64,000 nt of DNA from Effrenium voratum (lineage: Eukaryota; Sar; Dinophyceae; Suessiales; Symbiodiniaceae): contig CAUJNA010002857.1 of assembly GCA_963377175.1 (NCBI GenBank), positions 612,088-676,087 of the forward strand. The letters are read 5' to 3'. Of this stretch, positions 50,726-61,600 are shown piece by piece. Position numbers and translations under genes: made by a program. Position 1 is the stretch's first letter; each line of letters begins with the position of its first letter. The notes under the pieces are model-generated. The model saw only the letters and a list, made by a program, of their open reading frames with translations, was not told the DNA's origin and searched no databases.

Positions 50726-53700
50726 ATAAATATATGTATATATATATATATGTGTATAAATATGTATATATGCGGCAGGCTATAACCATAGTTCGATCTT
50801 GTGTGTTTGCCATAACGGATATGGCAAAGCGATTGCTAGCTCCTCCCTCTCTCAAGCGCTGTCAAAAACAGCATCCGGGCGCTCAAAGCTGCTTTGGAGG
50901 GGGGCAAAACTGAGTCCAGCTTGTTAACTCCCACAAGCCCAAATGAAGCAATCGCCAAATTGGTTGTGATCCCGAAGTCAGAACCTGTGGAGGCAAATCT
51001 GTGACCGTGCAAATGTTGAAAAAGCAGGCGTGAGCATGCATCCAAACGTATTCACGCGGTCAGCCTCAGCCGCCTTTTTTGGTTAGCTAGCGGAGCAAGC
51101 TGCTAGGTTCGCGTAGTGGGGCCATACCAACAACAAGTGAGCCTACAATCAAAAGCCGGTAGATGAAAGTTCGTAAGGGATAGTCCGGCCTAACCGCAAA
51201 TGGCTGCAGCCGCCCTTTTAAATCTTTACTCGTTCTGGGTACACCATTTTGATACCAGGTGTCCATTAGGATTTGAGTGTTGCATGGGCAGTCCACTTTG
51301 AGTTTATTCCTTCGCGTCGTCAAGCAAAATTCCCTTCTTGAGGGGGACATGTCCGCTTCAGTAGGGTCCTGACCGGTTTGACAGTGCCAGAGGTATCGAT
51401 TCCGGAGATTCCCCTAGCCCGACTTTGGCTCGTGGAAAGATTCTGGCATCCAAAACAGTTCCGGACATGACGAACCATTGAATCAGTGGACCATGAACAT
51501 CTCCAATTGACTCGAAAATGCGTTTCTCCGCGAGCCAAGCGAGGATTGGAGCGGCCTCTGTTGCCTTTTGCCGGCGAAGCCTCTAGTGACAGCGGAGCGA
51601 AGACGCCAACGAACCCAGCTCGACAAGGCCCGTTGAGTGAGTCGCAAACCCTAGTCACGTCAAAGTTCACCCAACCGATGGTGAAGATCGAATCTCACTT
51701 GTCTCACTTGTTCAGTGGGGTCAGGGACCGCACACCAAACTGCCCATGTGCCAACGTGCTGCAGACCTGGCTCCATGGCAGACCCGTGGGGATCTGGATG
51801 GAGCTATAGATCAACCCGTTACTCTGACCCTCGGGGCTCTCCTTGGGCGCTGATCCCCCATCAAAAAGTTGCTTATGCTGGTTAAAAGGAAGTATGAGGG
51901 GAATCCAAGTAAAGTCGGAGAAGATCCAAGCCAACAGTAGAGCTTATGGCCCCAGACCTCCATCCCCAAGAATCCGATGTCCTATCCTAGTGTGACACTT
52001 GCGAAGTTTCCGCGCGGAGGCCGATCTCCGGGTCAGCGGAGCTGTACAAATGTAACCACGGCTCGGGCTCTCGGACAATCTCCGCTCGGCGATGTCACGA
52101 ACGGAATGATTCCGCTCGTGTCTCATGGAAGAGTGCTGCACAAAAGACTTCAAGGAAATCGATCTGCAATTCATGCGCCCGACCCTTTGCGAAGAATCAA
52201 CGGAAGATTGGTCAATGGGACATAGCCACAGTCTCCACGTCAATGCTCTTCCAGGAAAAGCAAGCGATTGAGTCTAAATCTCAATGCCTAAAGTAAACGT
52301 GGTTGCTGTTGACCCCTCTGCAAGAAGTGAATAACTTGAAGTGGGTTCAATGGAAAACTTGTTGATTCCCCCAAAGTAAAAGTCTAAAGATTCCACCCAC
52401 CAGCACAGTAAATGAGTCCGTCTTGATCAGAGTCATGTGCCGAGCGAAGGAAAAACCATCGGGCAAAACCGGCAGGGACGAAGTACTTCAACCTTTGGGA
52501 CTTTCTTTGGAACTGGCTGTGTCCTTGTTAGACCCCAAATATGTGGGTTGCTCCTTTTTTCGGCTCCCTTTAGACCAACCCAACAATTTGTTGGGTACCC
52601 AACCAAAAAACGACACACCCACTTGGATCTTGTAAAAGTGAAAGTCTCCCCGCCGCAACACGATGCCCCTCTTCTGGCATGCCCTGGCACCATCAACGCC
52701 CTTCCCTGCATATTGGAAGGATCCGGCAAGCGATGTGAGCTGCGCCGCCCAAGAAACATGGGTGTCGCTCGGTCACCGCCCAAAAAGAGAAACCACGAGG
52801 ACAAGAGTCCCACGCAACGCAACATCACGTTTGCGAACCCAGGGCGCCCTTCCTGCTCAAACGGCTACTTCAAACTATAGTATGACTATAGATGCAAGTG
52901 CGAAGTACGTAGTATATATATATATATATTATACACACGTGCAGAATACGTGTGTGTATGCATGTATGTAATACTATGTTATAATATGTATATATAATAT
53001 AATATATATATATATAATAAACTCTATATATATATGTCACTTGGCTCTGGGCATTTTGGGCCGCCCTTTGCAGCGCGGAACTTCTCGCCGTCGCAAGGGT
53101 CTCGGTCTCTCACGGCTCCTGCGATTCGGGTCTCTCTGAAACGGGGCCAAACCCAGCCGGGCAGGCTAGACAGCTGGTTCAGGTTCAGCGCACCCCCAAG
53201 AACTGCTGTTTCTTATGTTCAAAATTACGGATTTGTACGGTATCCAAAAAGCTGCTTGGGGGTTGCTGGGCCTATCTAATTCTTGTTAGCATCCTTTTTC
53301 CTTTGCCCTTGGAGAGCGAATTGCCACTGGGATTGGAGAATGATTGCCCACCAAGCGAGACTCCACTACAAGGGTTTTTGGGCTTGTGGATGGTTAAGAG
53401 AACCCACCAAATGGCATCATGTTGACCGCTTCAGCGCCCAGACTCTGCCCCATCCAATTGCAGTCATTTCCAGGGTTCGATAAACTTTCGTGCACAACGA
53501 AGCAAGCCCAGCGTTAGAATTGAAGGGGCTTTCATGGATCGCTTCGGGAGTTGCCATCAGGACATCCTAGCTTGATGCAGCTTGATGCTGCAAGGGTCAA
53601 CGGATCAGGCGGTCTGGGTCCCAAAAAAAGTGATCAGAGTAGAGTCTTGCTGCCTGAACCGTTCATGTCAAAGCTCCATCTGCCCCGAAATCCCGGATCA

Positions 53701-55483
53701 AAAGTGTGCGCAGAAGTGTTTTCTTTTTGTGAGGGAAAACATATTTTGAAGGGAAACCCCAACCTGCTTTCTGGGACCCGTGCAAAGTGGGGTAAATCAG
53801 GTTGAAGGGAAACCTTCAAGGGGAGTCATCCGCCTTGGCGCCCGGTTCCCCATTCGGCGACCTGTCCTCAAGCACCGCCCAAGAAGCTTTGGTGGTACGG
53901 TGAAGCCGCGGCAGAGGGTGCCGTCAGCACAGCGAGCACCTGTGCGATGCGGATCATGAAACTTAGCTGTTGATCATACAAAACTGGGGGTGTCTCTTTA
54001 AGGTTGGACTCCCCAAAATGGCGCCACGGTGATCCTTTGGTTTTCCTTGAAAACCACAAAAAAAAAGGCACCGTCAAGAAAAACAAGCACACACACACGA
54101 GTCCCTTGCAGCATCCTTTTAGGGAGGAAGCTGGTGTGCAACTTGACCCTTTTTAATCAAGGGGATTACTCGACCAACCACAACCCCCAAACTGAGGGAA
54201 ATTGCTGGGTCGATAAATGGGAACCCCCGATTAATCAACCCGTCCCATTATTAGGCGGGGGTTGGAAGAGGTAAGTTTTCCTGCTGGGGAAGCGAATCCC
54301 CTGTCCACTTCCATTGAACTGAGGGTGCGCAAAAAAAATGACAGCTAAACGAAGAAATCTGTTGATTTCCCAAGGGAACCGGAAAGTCCACCATGGAAAC
54401 CCTGCACCCACATGGCCATGGGTGTGTCTCCGAACCTTGGCGTGTGAGCCGTTCCTGTCGCGGCGCTGTGCCTGCCATGGGAATGGACGTGTGGACGACC
54501 AACATCCGAAATACAAACGTGGTGGGCGGCTCGGCTTTTCAGGGGCTTCCCCTTTTAAGATTCCAAGCGACGCGAGGGCTTCTGTTCAGGGTAAGGTACC
54601 CTTTTTGAGGCGGCTTGCAAATTTCGGAAGCCAAAAGGACACCGAAGCCCATTTCGGGATCCAACTTCTTTGGGGCAAACTTATGTGGCCCATGGGTCAA
54701 AATCCCTTTTCCCCCAGTGCACATCCCACTCCCCACAAAAAAAAAGACTAAAATGGGTGGTGACTTCACCAATCCCAACCAAAATGGCATCCACCAAAAC
54801 GGTTTTGACCACCACAGGCATTTGGATTTACGGCCCAGCGCTTGCAAGTAGTCCCAGATGGCCGTCCGCGCTCAACAGAGCCAGCCGGGCCACCGCCACA
54901 GCCGTTCGCCCGGAGGAGTCCAACATTTTCCTCACCGGCTTGTCAGTTTCGTGCTTCGGACAGCTCGATTTGGAGCCCAAGAACATTTGGACCCCAAGAA
55001 ACCAGGTGGCACATTCGGACAGCGCTTCACTTCGCACGGCTCACCAGAGTGCGCCGAGCTTCGGAATCGCTCCCTCACGCAGCAGCATGCGCACCAGCCT
55101 GCGAGCGGCGCCCGCGCCCGAACAAGTGATCGAACTTTCGACGTGCGAGTGCATCGTTTGCCGCCCAGACAGCAGCGACTGACAGGCGGGCACCACATGC
55201 TTGAGGCCCCCCGGGCAGATTGATCTTTTGGTGCCTTTGTGGGCGCAGTCTAGTTTGGCCAAGCAAATTTCTTATGTGGGGATGGTTCAACTAAAGTAAT
55301 TTTCGGGTACTCCCAAAATGGTGGTTTCCTTGTGGTGTCTTTTGTTGTGGTCCCAAAGGGATACCCTCAACAAAAAGACCCGCCCGCTATGGCCCCTATG
55401 ACTAACAGTCCGGCCCAACGCCTGGCGTTGCCAAGCTCCGCGGCTTTGTGCAACGGATAGCTCTGCCGACCAAGCAGCGACCG
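45705..55483 (-). CDS. Ankyrin-repeat protein gene (exons scattered over 10 kb)
   Basis: Six minus-strand exons carry ankyrin signatures. 55422-55483: SYPLHKAAELGNA. About 55050-55098: LVRMLLREGAIP, joining the first through a GC donor in phase. About 54850-54925: DSSGRTAVAVARLAL, GHLGLL. About 49365-49450: AVQLLLSHSANIEAT. About 48050-48110: GEAALHGAARSGLRE. 46747-46801: VVKVLLEGRADPMVRNAQG. 45705-45766: ATPHALAQRAGRECAALLAE. The last three join in frame with GC, GC and GT donors and AG acceptors, making consecutive repeats of the usual 33-residue plan. Ankyrin repeats bind other proteins; no specific role is visible. Further exons may be missed and the start codon was not found. Confidence 0.7.
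48145..48242. repeat. Minisatellite of GGTGGGAGGAA / GGTGGGAAGAA
   Basis: About eight imperfect 11-base units, purine-rich on the plus strand. Confidence 0.85.
48393..48502. repeat. 55-bp tandem duplication
   Basis: ACACATGGCGAACAATTTGG to CTTTTGTCGG occurs twice head to tail (48393-48447 and 48448-48502) with one visible mismatch (GGTTTCTC against GGATTCTC). Confidence 0.92.
48955..49315. repeat. Satellite of ATAAC/ATGAC/ATGGC pentamers
   Basis: Pentamers of the form CATRRC (ATAAC, ATACC, ATGAC, ATGGC) repeat for about 350 bases, ending in a (TA)n run. Minus-strand reading gives Cys/Met/Tyr/Val repeats that are not a protein. Confidence 0.9.
49505..49588. repeat. Dispersed repeat, copy B
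   Basis: CATGCCTCGCCCCAGGGAG to GAGAGAAGACAAAGAGGAAG matches both flanks of the (GA)n element at 25356-25528. Confidence 0.8.
49600..53030. other. Intronic or intergenic host DNA, few or no exons
   Basis: Possible weak minus-strand exon at about 50575-50645 (FADTALDPALEVLGLDAVAK). Otherwise only repeats such as the (TA)n runs at 50693-50765 and 52914-53036. Confidence 0.3.
50693..50765. repeat. TA-rich microsatellite
   Basis: (TA)n with TATGTATG and TGTGTATAAA interruptions. Confidence 0.85.
52914..53036. repeat. TA-rich microsatellite cluster
   Basis: Several (TA)n runs separated by CACACGTG and GTGTGTATGC. Confidence 0.85.
53993..54115. repeat. Introner-like palindromic repeat (example)
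   Basis: TTTAAGGTTGGACTCCCCAAAATGGCG ends its left arm (18 bases shown in part: GGACTCCCCAAAATGG); the centre is TTTGGTTTTCCTTGAAAACCA; the right arm is rich in GGCACCGTCAAG. Related palindromes with the same CCAAAATGG / GGTTTCC / AAACCACAAA order lie at about 40868-40965, 43081-43205, 55298-55385, 60120-60235 and 63365-63430. Confidence 0.55.
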
Positions 55484-58400
55484 CTTGGGGCCTTGGTGGC
55501 GCTTGGGGAGGGATCAAAGTTGATGCCTTCCTCGTTTCCTCGTTGCCATTCGCGGGGATTCGGGGATCCGGGGAGGGGGGGAGATGGGGCAGGGTGGGGA
55601 AAAAGGGGGGAAAAAAGCGGGGAAAAAAGGGGGAGAGAAAAGGGGAGGGATCAAAACTGCCGAAGTGATGCCTCACTCATCTCAAACCTTCCGATTCCGA
55701 CGGGCGACTCATCGTCCTAAGCGACGCGTCCTAAGCGACGGGCTGTTGACTCCCAGAAAGCCGTGCTGGCGCAGGAACCTGCATGGCTCCAGCGGGAGGC
55801 CGAACTTTTCGGCTTTTTCGGGTGGAAGCGATTGTTTTTTTTTTTTTTTTAAACTACATAGGGGAGTGTCGTAACAAATTGCAGACCCCTCCCCTGAATG
55901 ACAACCCCAAACTTGGTACCCCCCCCTCCAAAAAAAGAAGAAGAGCAAATATCAAGACAAAAAGAAAAATGAAAAACAAAGACACATGACACACCCAATC
56001 ACTAAAATGATTGTGTGGTGTTCGTTGTGGACAGAGTCCATCCTGCAAAATACTTAAAACGCTGCGTCCGTCTCGTGCAAAGGTTGCTTTGCAGCCCACG
56101 CACGTGACGCAGCGAACGATCGGCCATGCCACAGACTGCGTTGGGCGAGTGCGACTTACCCAAAAGATTCGTTGGGGGGGCACCAGTCGCTATGAGGCCA
56201 CCGCATGAAGGATATGCGCCTTGACGAATCCCTTGAAACTCGCAGCTCACCCCGGTTACCGATGGCAACACTTGACACCTCTCTTACAGTCTGCAAGAGA
56301 TCGAAAGGCTTTCTTCGACATTTGGTGGGTCAGCCTTTCGCACAAGTTTGGCTCCCCTTTTGGTATGGACAGCAACATACAACCACCAGGAGTGCAGCTC
56401 CAATTTCGGAACGCACATAAAACAAACCCCGATGGACAATTCAAACATCGAGCCTCACGAGCCAATCGCGCTGCATCCAAAAAGTGCTGCGACTGGACTG
56501 GGCGGGTCACATGGCAACATCCCGCCCCTCCGTGGCACGTCCGTCGGCCGGCGCGTCCCCCCCCCTCCCCGCCCCCCCCGCCTAGTGACCACCCTCTCGC
56601 TCTCGACGATCTCCAAGCAAGCCCTGCCATGGCTCGCGTGTTCGGCCCCAAAAACGGCACCTGGGCTCCAAACCAACCAAGGACTTGAAGCCAAGGACTT
56701 GAAGCCAAACCCCCTTTAGACTCAAAACTAACCAAACCGACCTTCCATTTGCTCAAGCCCCCTCAAAAAAAATGAAACACGCAAACAAACCAACAAAGAA
56801 CAATCCACAAAAAGCCAAACAACGAAACAAACACCAAAACGAAGACGCCGTTTTGAAGACGCGCATTGCCTTGGCGTTGACCAGCTCCCCCGCTCCCATT
56901 CGCGGACTGCGCCCGCCTCCGCCGCTCCGCCTCTGCGCGCGCCGCGGCGTGGGCAGCACGGCGCTCGGCTCGGGCCTCCTCCTGGCCGCTAACGACGTCT
57001 CGTCTTTCTATTTGAAGGCTGGTTGGAACGCGAAGATGTGCCCACCAAAAGGTTTCCCAAAAAAAACGCAGATGTTACTGTCTTGCGTAAGTCATTTGGG
57101 TGTGCCCCCTTAAAATGGTTTGTGTCTTTGTCCACAGCCATATTTTAAGTGGGTCTTGCCTTTGCCTTCCGATCTTGCTGGTTTTCCGCACTCAGGCAGG
57201 ACAGCTTCTCGGAGGCAAAAAATGGTTAAACAAAACAAAAAAGCTGCGCGTGTAACCTTGCGAAAGACAGCTTCACGACTTTCAGCACAACAGAACCGGA
57301 CAGCAGGCCTATTTGAAGCCTCCAAAGAGGCAACAAAACAAGCATCGCTTAAAACCTCTGCAGGGATTCTGATGTATATAACTAAGTACACTTCAGAATT
57401 GGCAATGGATGGCGTGTTTGGTTTGCATTTTGGCATTGCCAGTTTTGGAGAACCGCATCTGCTCAATCGGCCAAAACAGACAGAAACATATTGCGGTCCA
57501 AGGCAAACATCACAGAGAGGACAAACAAATATCTCCGTGCGCCTGCATATCAAGCAACACGGAAGCAGCTCCAATTTTGTCGCCACATCTGGCACACCGG
57601 ACATGTCACCCAACCCTTGCCTTTTTGAGAGTTGGGAAACCACTTTGGGGGGTCAAATCCCCAAAATCCTATTTATGTGTATATATATGTATATATGTAT
57701 ATTATATAAAGACAAAACAAACAACAACAAAAAGAAAAGCAAACCTAAACGAGGAAACCCCCCAAAAAAAAAATCGACCTCCCCTCACCTGCCCAGCACT
57801 AATAATTGCTTCCCCCGCTCCCCGTTCGTGGCCTCCTCGCGGCGGCGCCGCTCGCGGTGCTCAGCTTCCTTGTCTCTGGGCGGGTCCTCCGAGCGATTCC
57901 GCCGCGTGCGATTCCGGCATCGTGGGCTTGAAAGCACATGGCTTGGTGTGGCACATGGAGTGACCGAGTTCTGGAGATCCCGGGGATGGTTGTTCTGTAC
58001 CATTTTTTTGGGGAACCCTGCTGAGAACCATCAAGGTAGGTACCTTTTTGTTGGCACCAATTAACATAAAAGCTGAGGGGGGTGGGGGGTTCCTGGTTTG
58101 GACCATTTTCCTTTTGAAGGGGTCCGGTTCCATGTGAATTGGCAGGAGGGTAAATGGAACCAAGGACTAAAACCTGGTGGTTTGATTTTGACCCATGCCT
58201 TTTGTTTAGGGCCCAAAGAGAATTCCAACTCAATGGCTTTCATTGTCGGCCCAAAAGGCCAAGTTGCGCTTTTAACGCAAAAAAAAGCTTGTGCAAAGCG
58301 CTGTTTTTGTTTGTGTAGAACCAAATATGTCTTTACAGAAACCCTTCTTACGCTTCGGAACTTCGCGAAACACCTTCCGAGGCTTCGATTCGCGTGGGCT

Positions 58401-58630
58401 TCCATCACAGAGCTCTCCTCGAACTCGTGGCTGTCAGCCTCACCGACTTCAAGTGGCGAAAGGGCATCGAGCTGCCTTCGTTGCCTGCCTTCAGAATATC
58501 AATTCAATGCAGCAGGGTTCGTCCGATTCCCATGGAAAAATGGCCCCAGGGGAACCCAATTGCCTTCAGAGTATAAATTCGATGTAGGGTTCAACCGATT
58601 CCCACCAAAAATGGCCCAATAATTTGGATG
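55484..58630 (-). other. Minus-strand charged exon candidates upstream of the ankyrin gene
   Basis: At about 57800-57910: RRNRSEDPPRDKEAEHRERR, very charged. At about 56880-56995: EEARAERRAAHAAARAEAER, a coiled coil in a GC-rich island. At about 55745-55810: GLPLEPCRFLRQHGFLG. Each looks like a short exon in a GC-rich island within intronic repeats, but no joins were solved. They may be 5' exons of the ankyrin gene or a separate gene. Confidence 0.3.
57675..57712. repeat. TA/TG microsatellite
   Basis: TGTATATATATGTATATATG run within the intronic region. Confidence 0.8.
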
Positions 58631-61600
58631 AAACTCCAGGGAAAATAAGCGGTGGTGCGGTAAAAACAAAACTCAAAAACGCCACAGCCTTTTATGGCAT
58701 ACGTCCACTCGAAATGGCCTCTACATGTGGGTCTGACCCCCAACAAAGCCAACGCCTTCAGAAAGGAGAAGCCGCTGGAAGCTTCGGAGCTCCTGGCCGA
58801 AACTCGCGGACAGCTCGGTGTCTGTTGGGTGCAAAAAATGGAATCCGCGGGCTTCTTTGCCTGTTGGGTTCTCTGTAAAGCCGCAAAATGTCAATAAACA
58901 CATACTCGTTGATTTCAACAGGGCAAGACTTCTCCAAGTAGGTATGATTGTTTATTGGGTGCCGGACCCTTTGGTGGACAGTCCACCAACCACTTTTGAG
59001 GTGGTTCCCCATTGACATGTGTAGCCGTTTGAATTATCAGAGCCGTTGTTTCGAAGACCTGGATTCACCTGCGTCATCAATCAAAATGGTCTACCCAAAA
59101 CCATGTACACAATTAAAAAAGCGGATATCCGCACCCATGCATGACAAGGGGATTGTCCCTTACTATCCTTAATCTACCCGGGTTTTGAGGACGGTTCAAA
59201 TCATCTGCCCAGCGGATGCCATCACACCACAACGAATTCCTCCAACATCTGGAGGGAAAGCACTGGGATTCAAACCATCAAACCAAAGGGGTTTAATATA
59301 ACCACCATGGTTAACTTACCTAAGGAGTTTCATCATACAAACCTGAGTCTTTTGATGGGAATCGGTTCAACCGCTAGAACAAAACCAAAAAGGCTCCGAA
59401 AAAATGCTGCCCCTGTGGAGACATGGTCGCAACTTGCTCTGGGTGTCGTTGCCTTGACCGCCTCAAAAAAGTTTTAGGTGCCCCATGCTTGAGAGTTCTG
59501 GCACATTGGAATAGGTAACCAAGGGAACCGAAGGGCCCCGGAAGAATCCTCGGGCTGACTCATGAACGTCGCGGGTGAATGAGACGCGGCGCCTGTCGAG
59601 CTTTTCTAAGGGTAGCTTGTTTGCCCATTTTGGAGGTGCCGCGAGCGGATTCAAGCGACGGAGGCGCACCCACTGACCCTTGACCTCTCAGAGCCCTCAT
59701 CTGTGGTGAGGGAGCGCTGGATGTCCACCTGCCAACCCGAAATCCAAATGCCGGAAATGGACCTGACATCAAACATACATCTGGCTGTCCTCTTCTGGAG
59801 TTGCCAACCCCCTTTTTCAGGTGGTTAAAACGGAAACTAAAAGGAAACGCAAATGGCTTCTAATTGGAAGAACCTTTGGAGAGGACAAAGGCATGCACAC
59901 ACCTCATCTACGCAACGTCGAGGCCTTGTCTCCCGTTTTCGCCACCGGGTTGTCTTTTGCAACTCCCTTCTCTGTAATAACCTCAGAGAACGGCGCTTCG
60001 ACCTCTGAAAATGTTGGCCCTTCCTCAAGAAAGTGAAGGGGGGGCACCGCTACACTTTTCACCCCAATCCAAAGACTCGCTCCGAAGAAGCTCACGAAGC
60101 AAAAAACAATTCTCGGGCGACTCCAAAGGGCGTGTCTTTTTTAGGGGGACCCCCAAGGTGGCGGCTTTCCTTTTGGTGTTCCTTCAAAACCACCAAAGAA
60201 GCGGTACCCTCTACAACCGACCCACCCAAATTCTGGACTTCGGCCCTAGCCCCCTTTGCCACCTGTGAGACTCGGAAGACTCGGAAGCTCAGGACGCCAC
60301 AAATTCGCATTCCGGCGTTCTCTCCACCTGCGACACAACCAGTCTCTCGAGGTAACAACCCGGCAACTTGCCCGTGCCTCAGTCAGGATTTCCGTGTTGG
60401 GCTCAACTTGCCTGGGCGATTTGCGCTTTTGGTACCAGCCTTGAAACTTGAAACCTACGATTCTCATTGCAAGAGACTGGCTTTTGGCCTCCGGAGTTGG
60501 GAAGATCTGTCCGAAATCAAGACGACTCCTTTCGCGGAAATTTTCATGCCCACGCCATGTAGCGTCCCACTACCGCACGGGCCCATGAAGGCATGCGAAG
60601 AGCTGCCACACCATAACGACCTCAGGCTGAGCCGCACCCCCCCCCCCAGAGGGCCCCAGGGCTTGGGTTTCTTGATGGTCCTGGAGTCTTTCAGCGGTGG
60701 GTCAAACATGGTGCCCAACAAGGCTTGCCCTGGTAAATGGGCAAAAGACCCGCCATTTTGACCCCAAGACCAAGTCTCGGTTAACCCCCATTCAACTAGC
60801 GAAAGGTATCAAAAGACCTGCTAAATGGAAAGGTATCCTGGTGGTTTGATTTTGACCCATACCCAAGTCTCAAACGACAATCATCGGGCTCAGGTCAGCA
60901 CGGTGAGGCCTTTGGGGCAGCACCGGGTGTGCCCGGCTGCACGTCAGACTGAAAACCACACCAGCCACAGCGCGTCTGAAACTATCATGTTTTCCGCGAA
61001 CCCTCTTGCGGTTGCTTGCTGCTTGCTTGCAAGGTGCTGGTGTTTTTTGCTTTTTCCTCGTGTTGAATGTGGCTTGACCCGCAATCGGTGCTGCTCTCGG
61101 CTCGAATGAAGCAACGAGTTCTTGAAGGCAACCATTACGAACCCTTGAGCCAGGCCAGGCGAGTTCCGAGCTGATTGACTGAGCAGGTCTCGAAGGCACT
61201 TGAAATGGGCCAAACGCGATGAATTCTCCCTGCGGTTCCGATTATCCACATTAAAATATGTTTGTCTCTAGCCTAGGAGCCCCTTGGACCCTACATACGA
61301 GGACCTTGAACCCCCAAAGGCCTCAAAACATGAGGTCTTGGGCTCCTAGAAATATATATATATATATATATATATAGGTGTGGCTCAAAACTAAACCGGA
61401 GGGGCAAGCTGCAGGTTTTGGTCCATGTTTCCACTTACCGGGGAAACCCATTTTGGAATTCAGTTTTGTTTGAGCCACAGCCAATACGTGGTGCACGTGG
61501 CCATGGGGCCATCTCCTCCTCTCTTTTGCTTGCGTCGAATGGCTATAAATTTGAATTCGGGACCCTTTAAGTGGGGATTTATGTCCACCAACCACTTTTC

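Noticed and set aside
57120..58064. 314-codon plus-strand ORF in host DNA
   Set aside because: It runs through a TA/TG microsatellite and intronic repeats, has no domain, and lies opposite better minus-strand exon signals.
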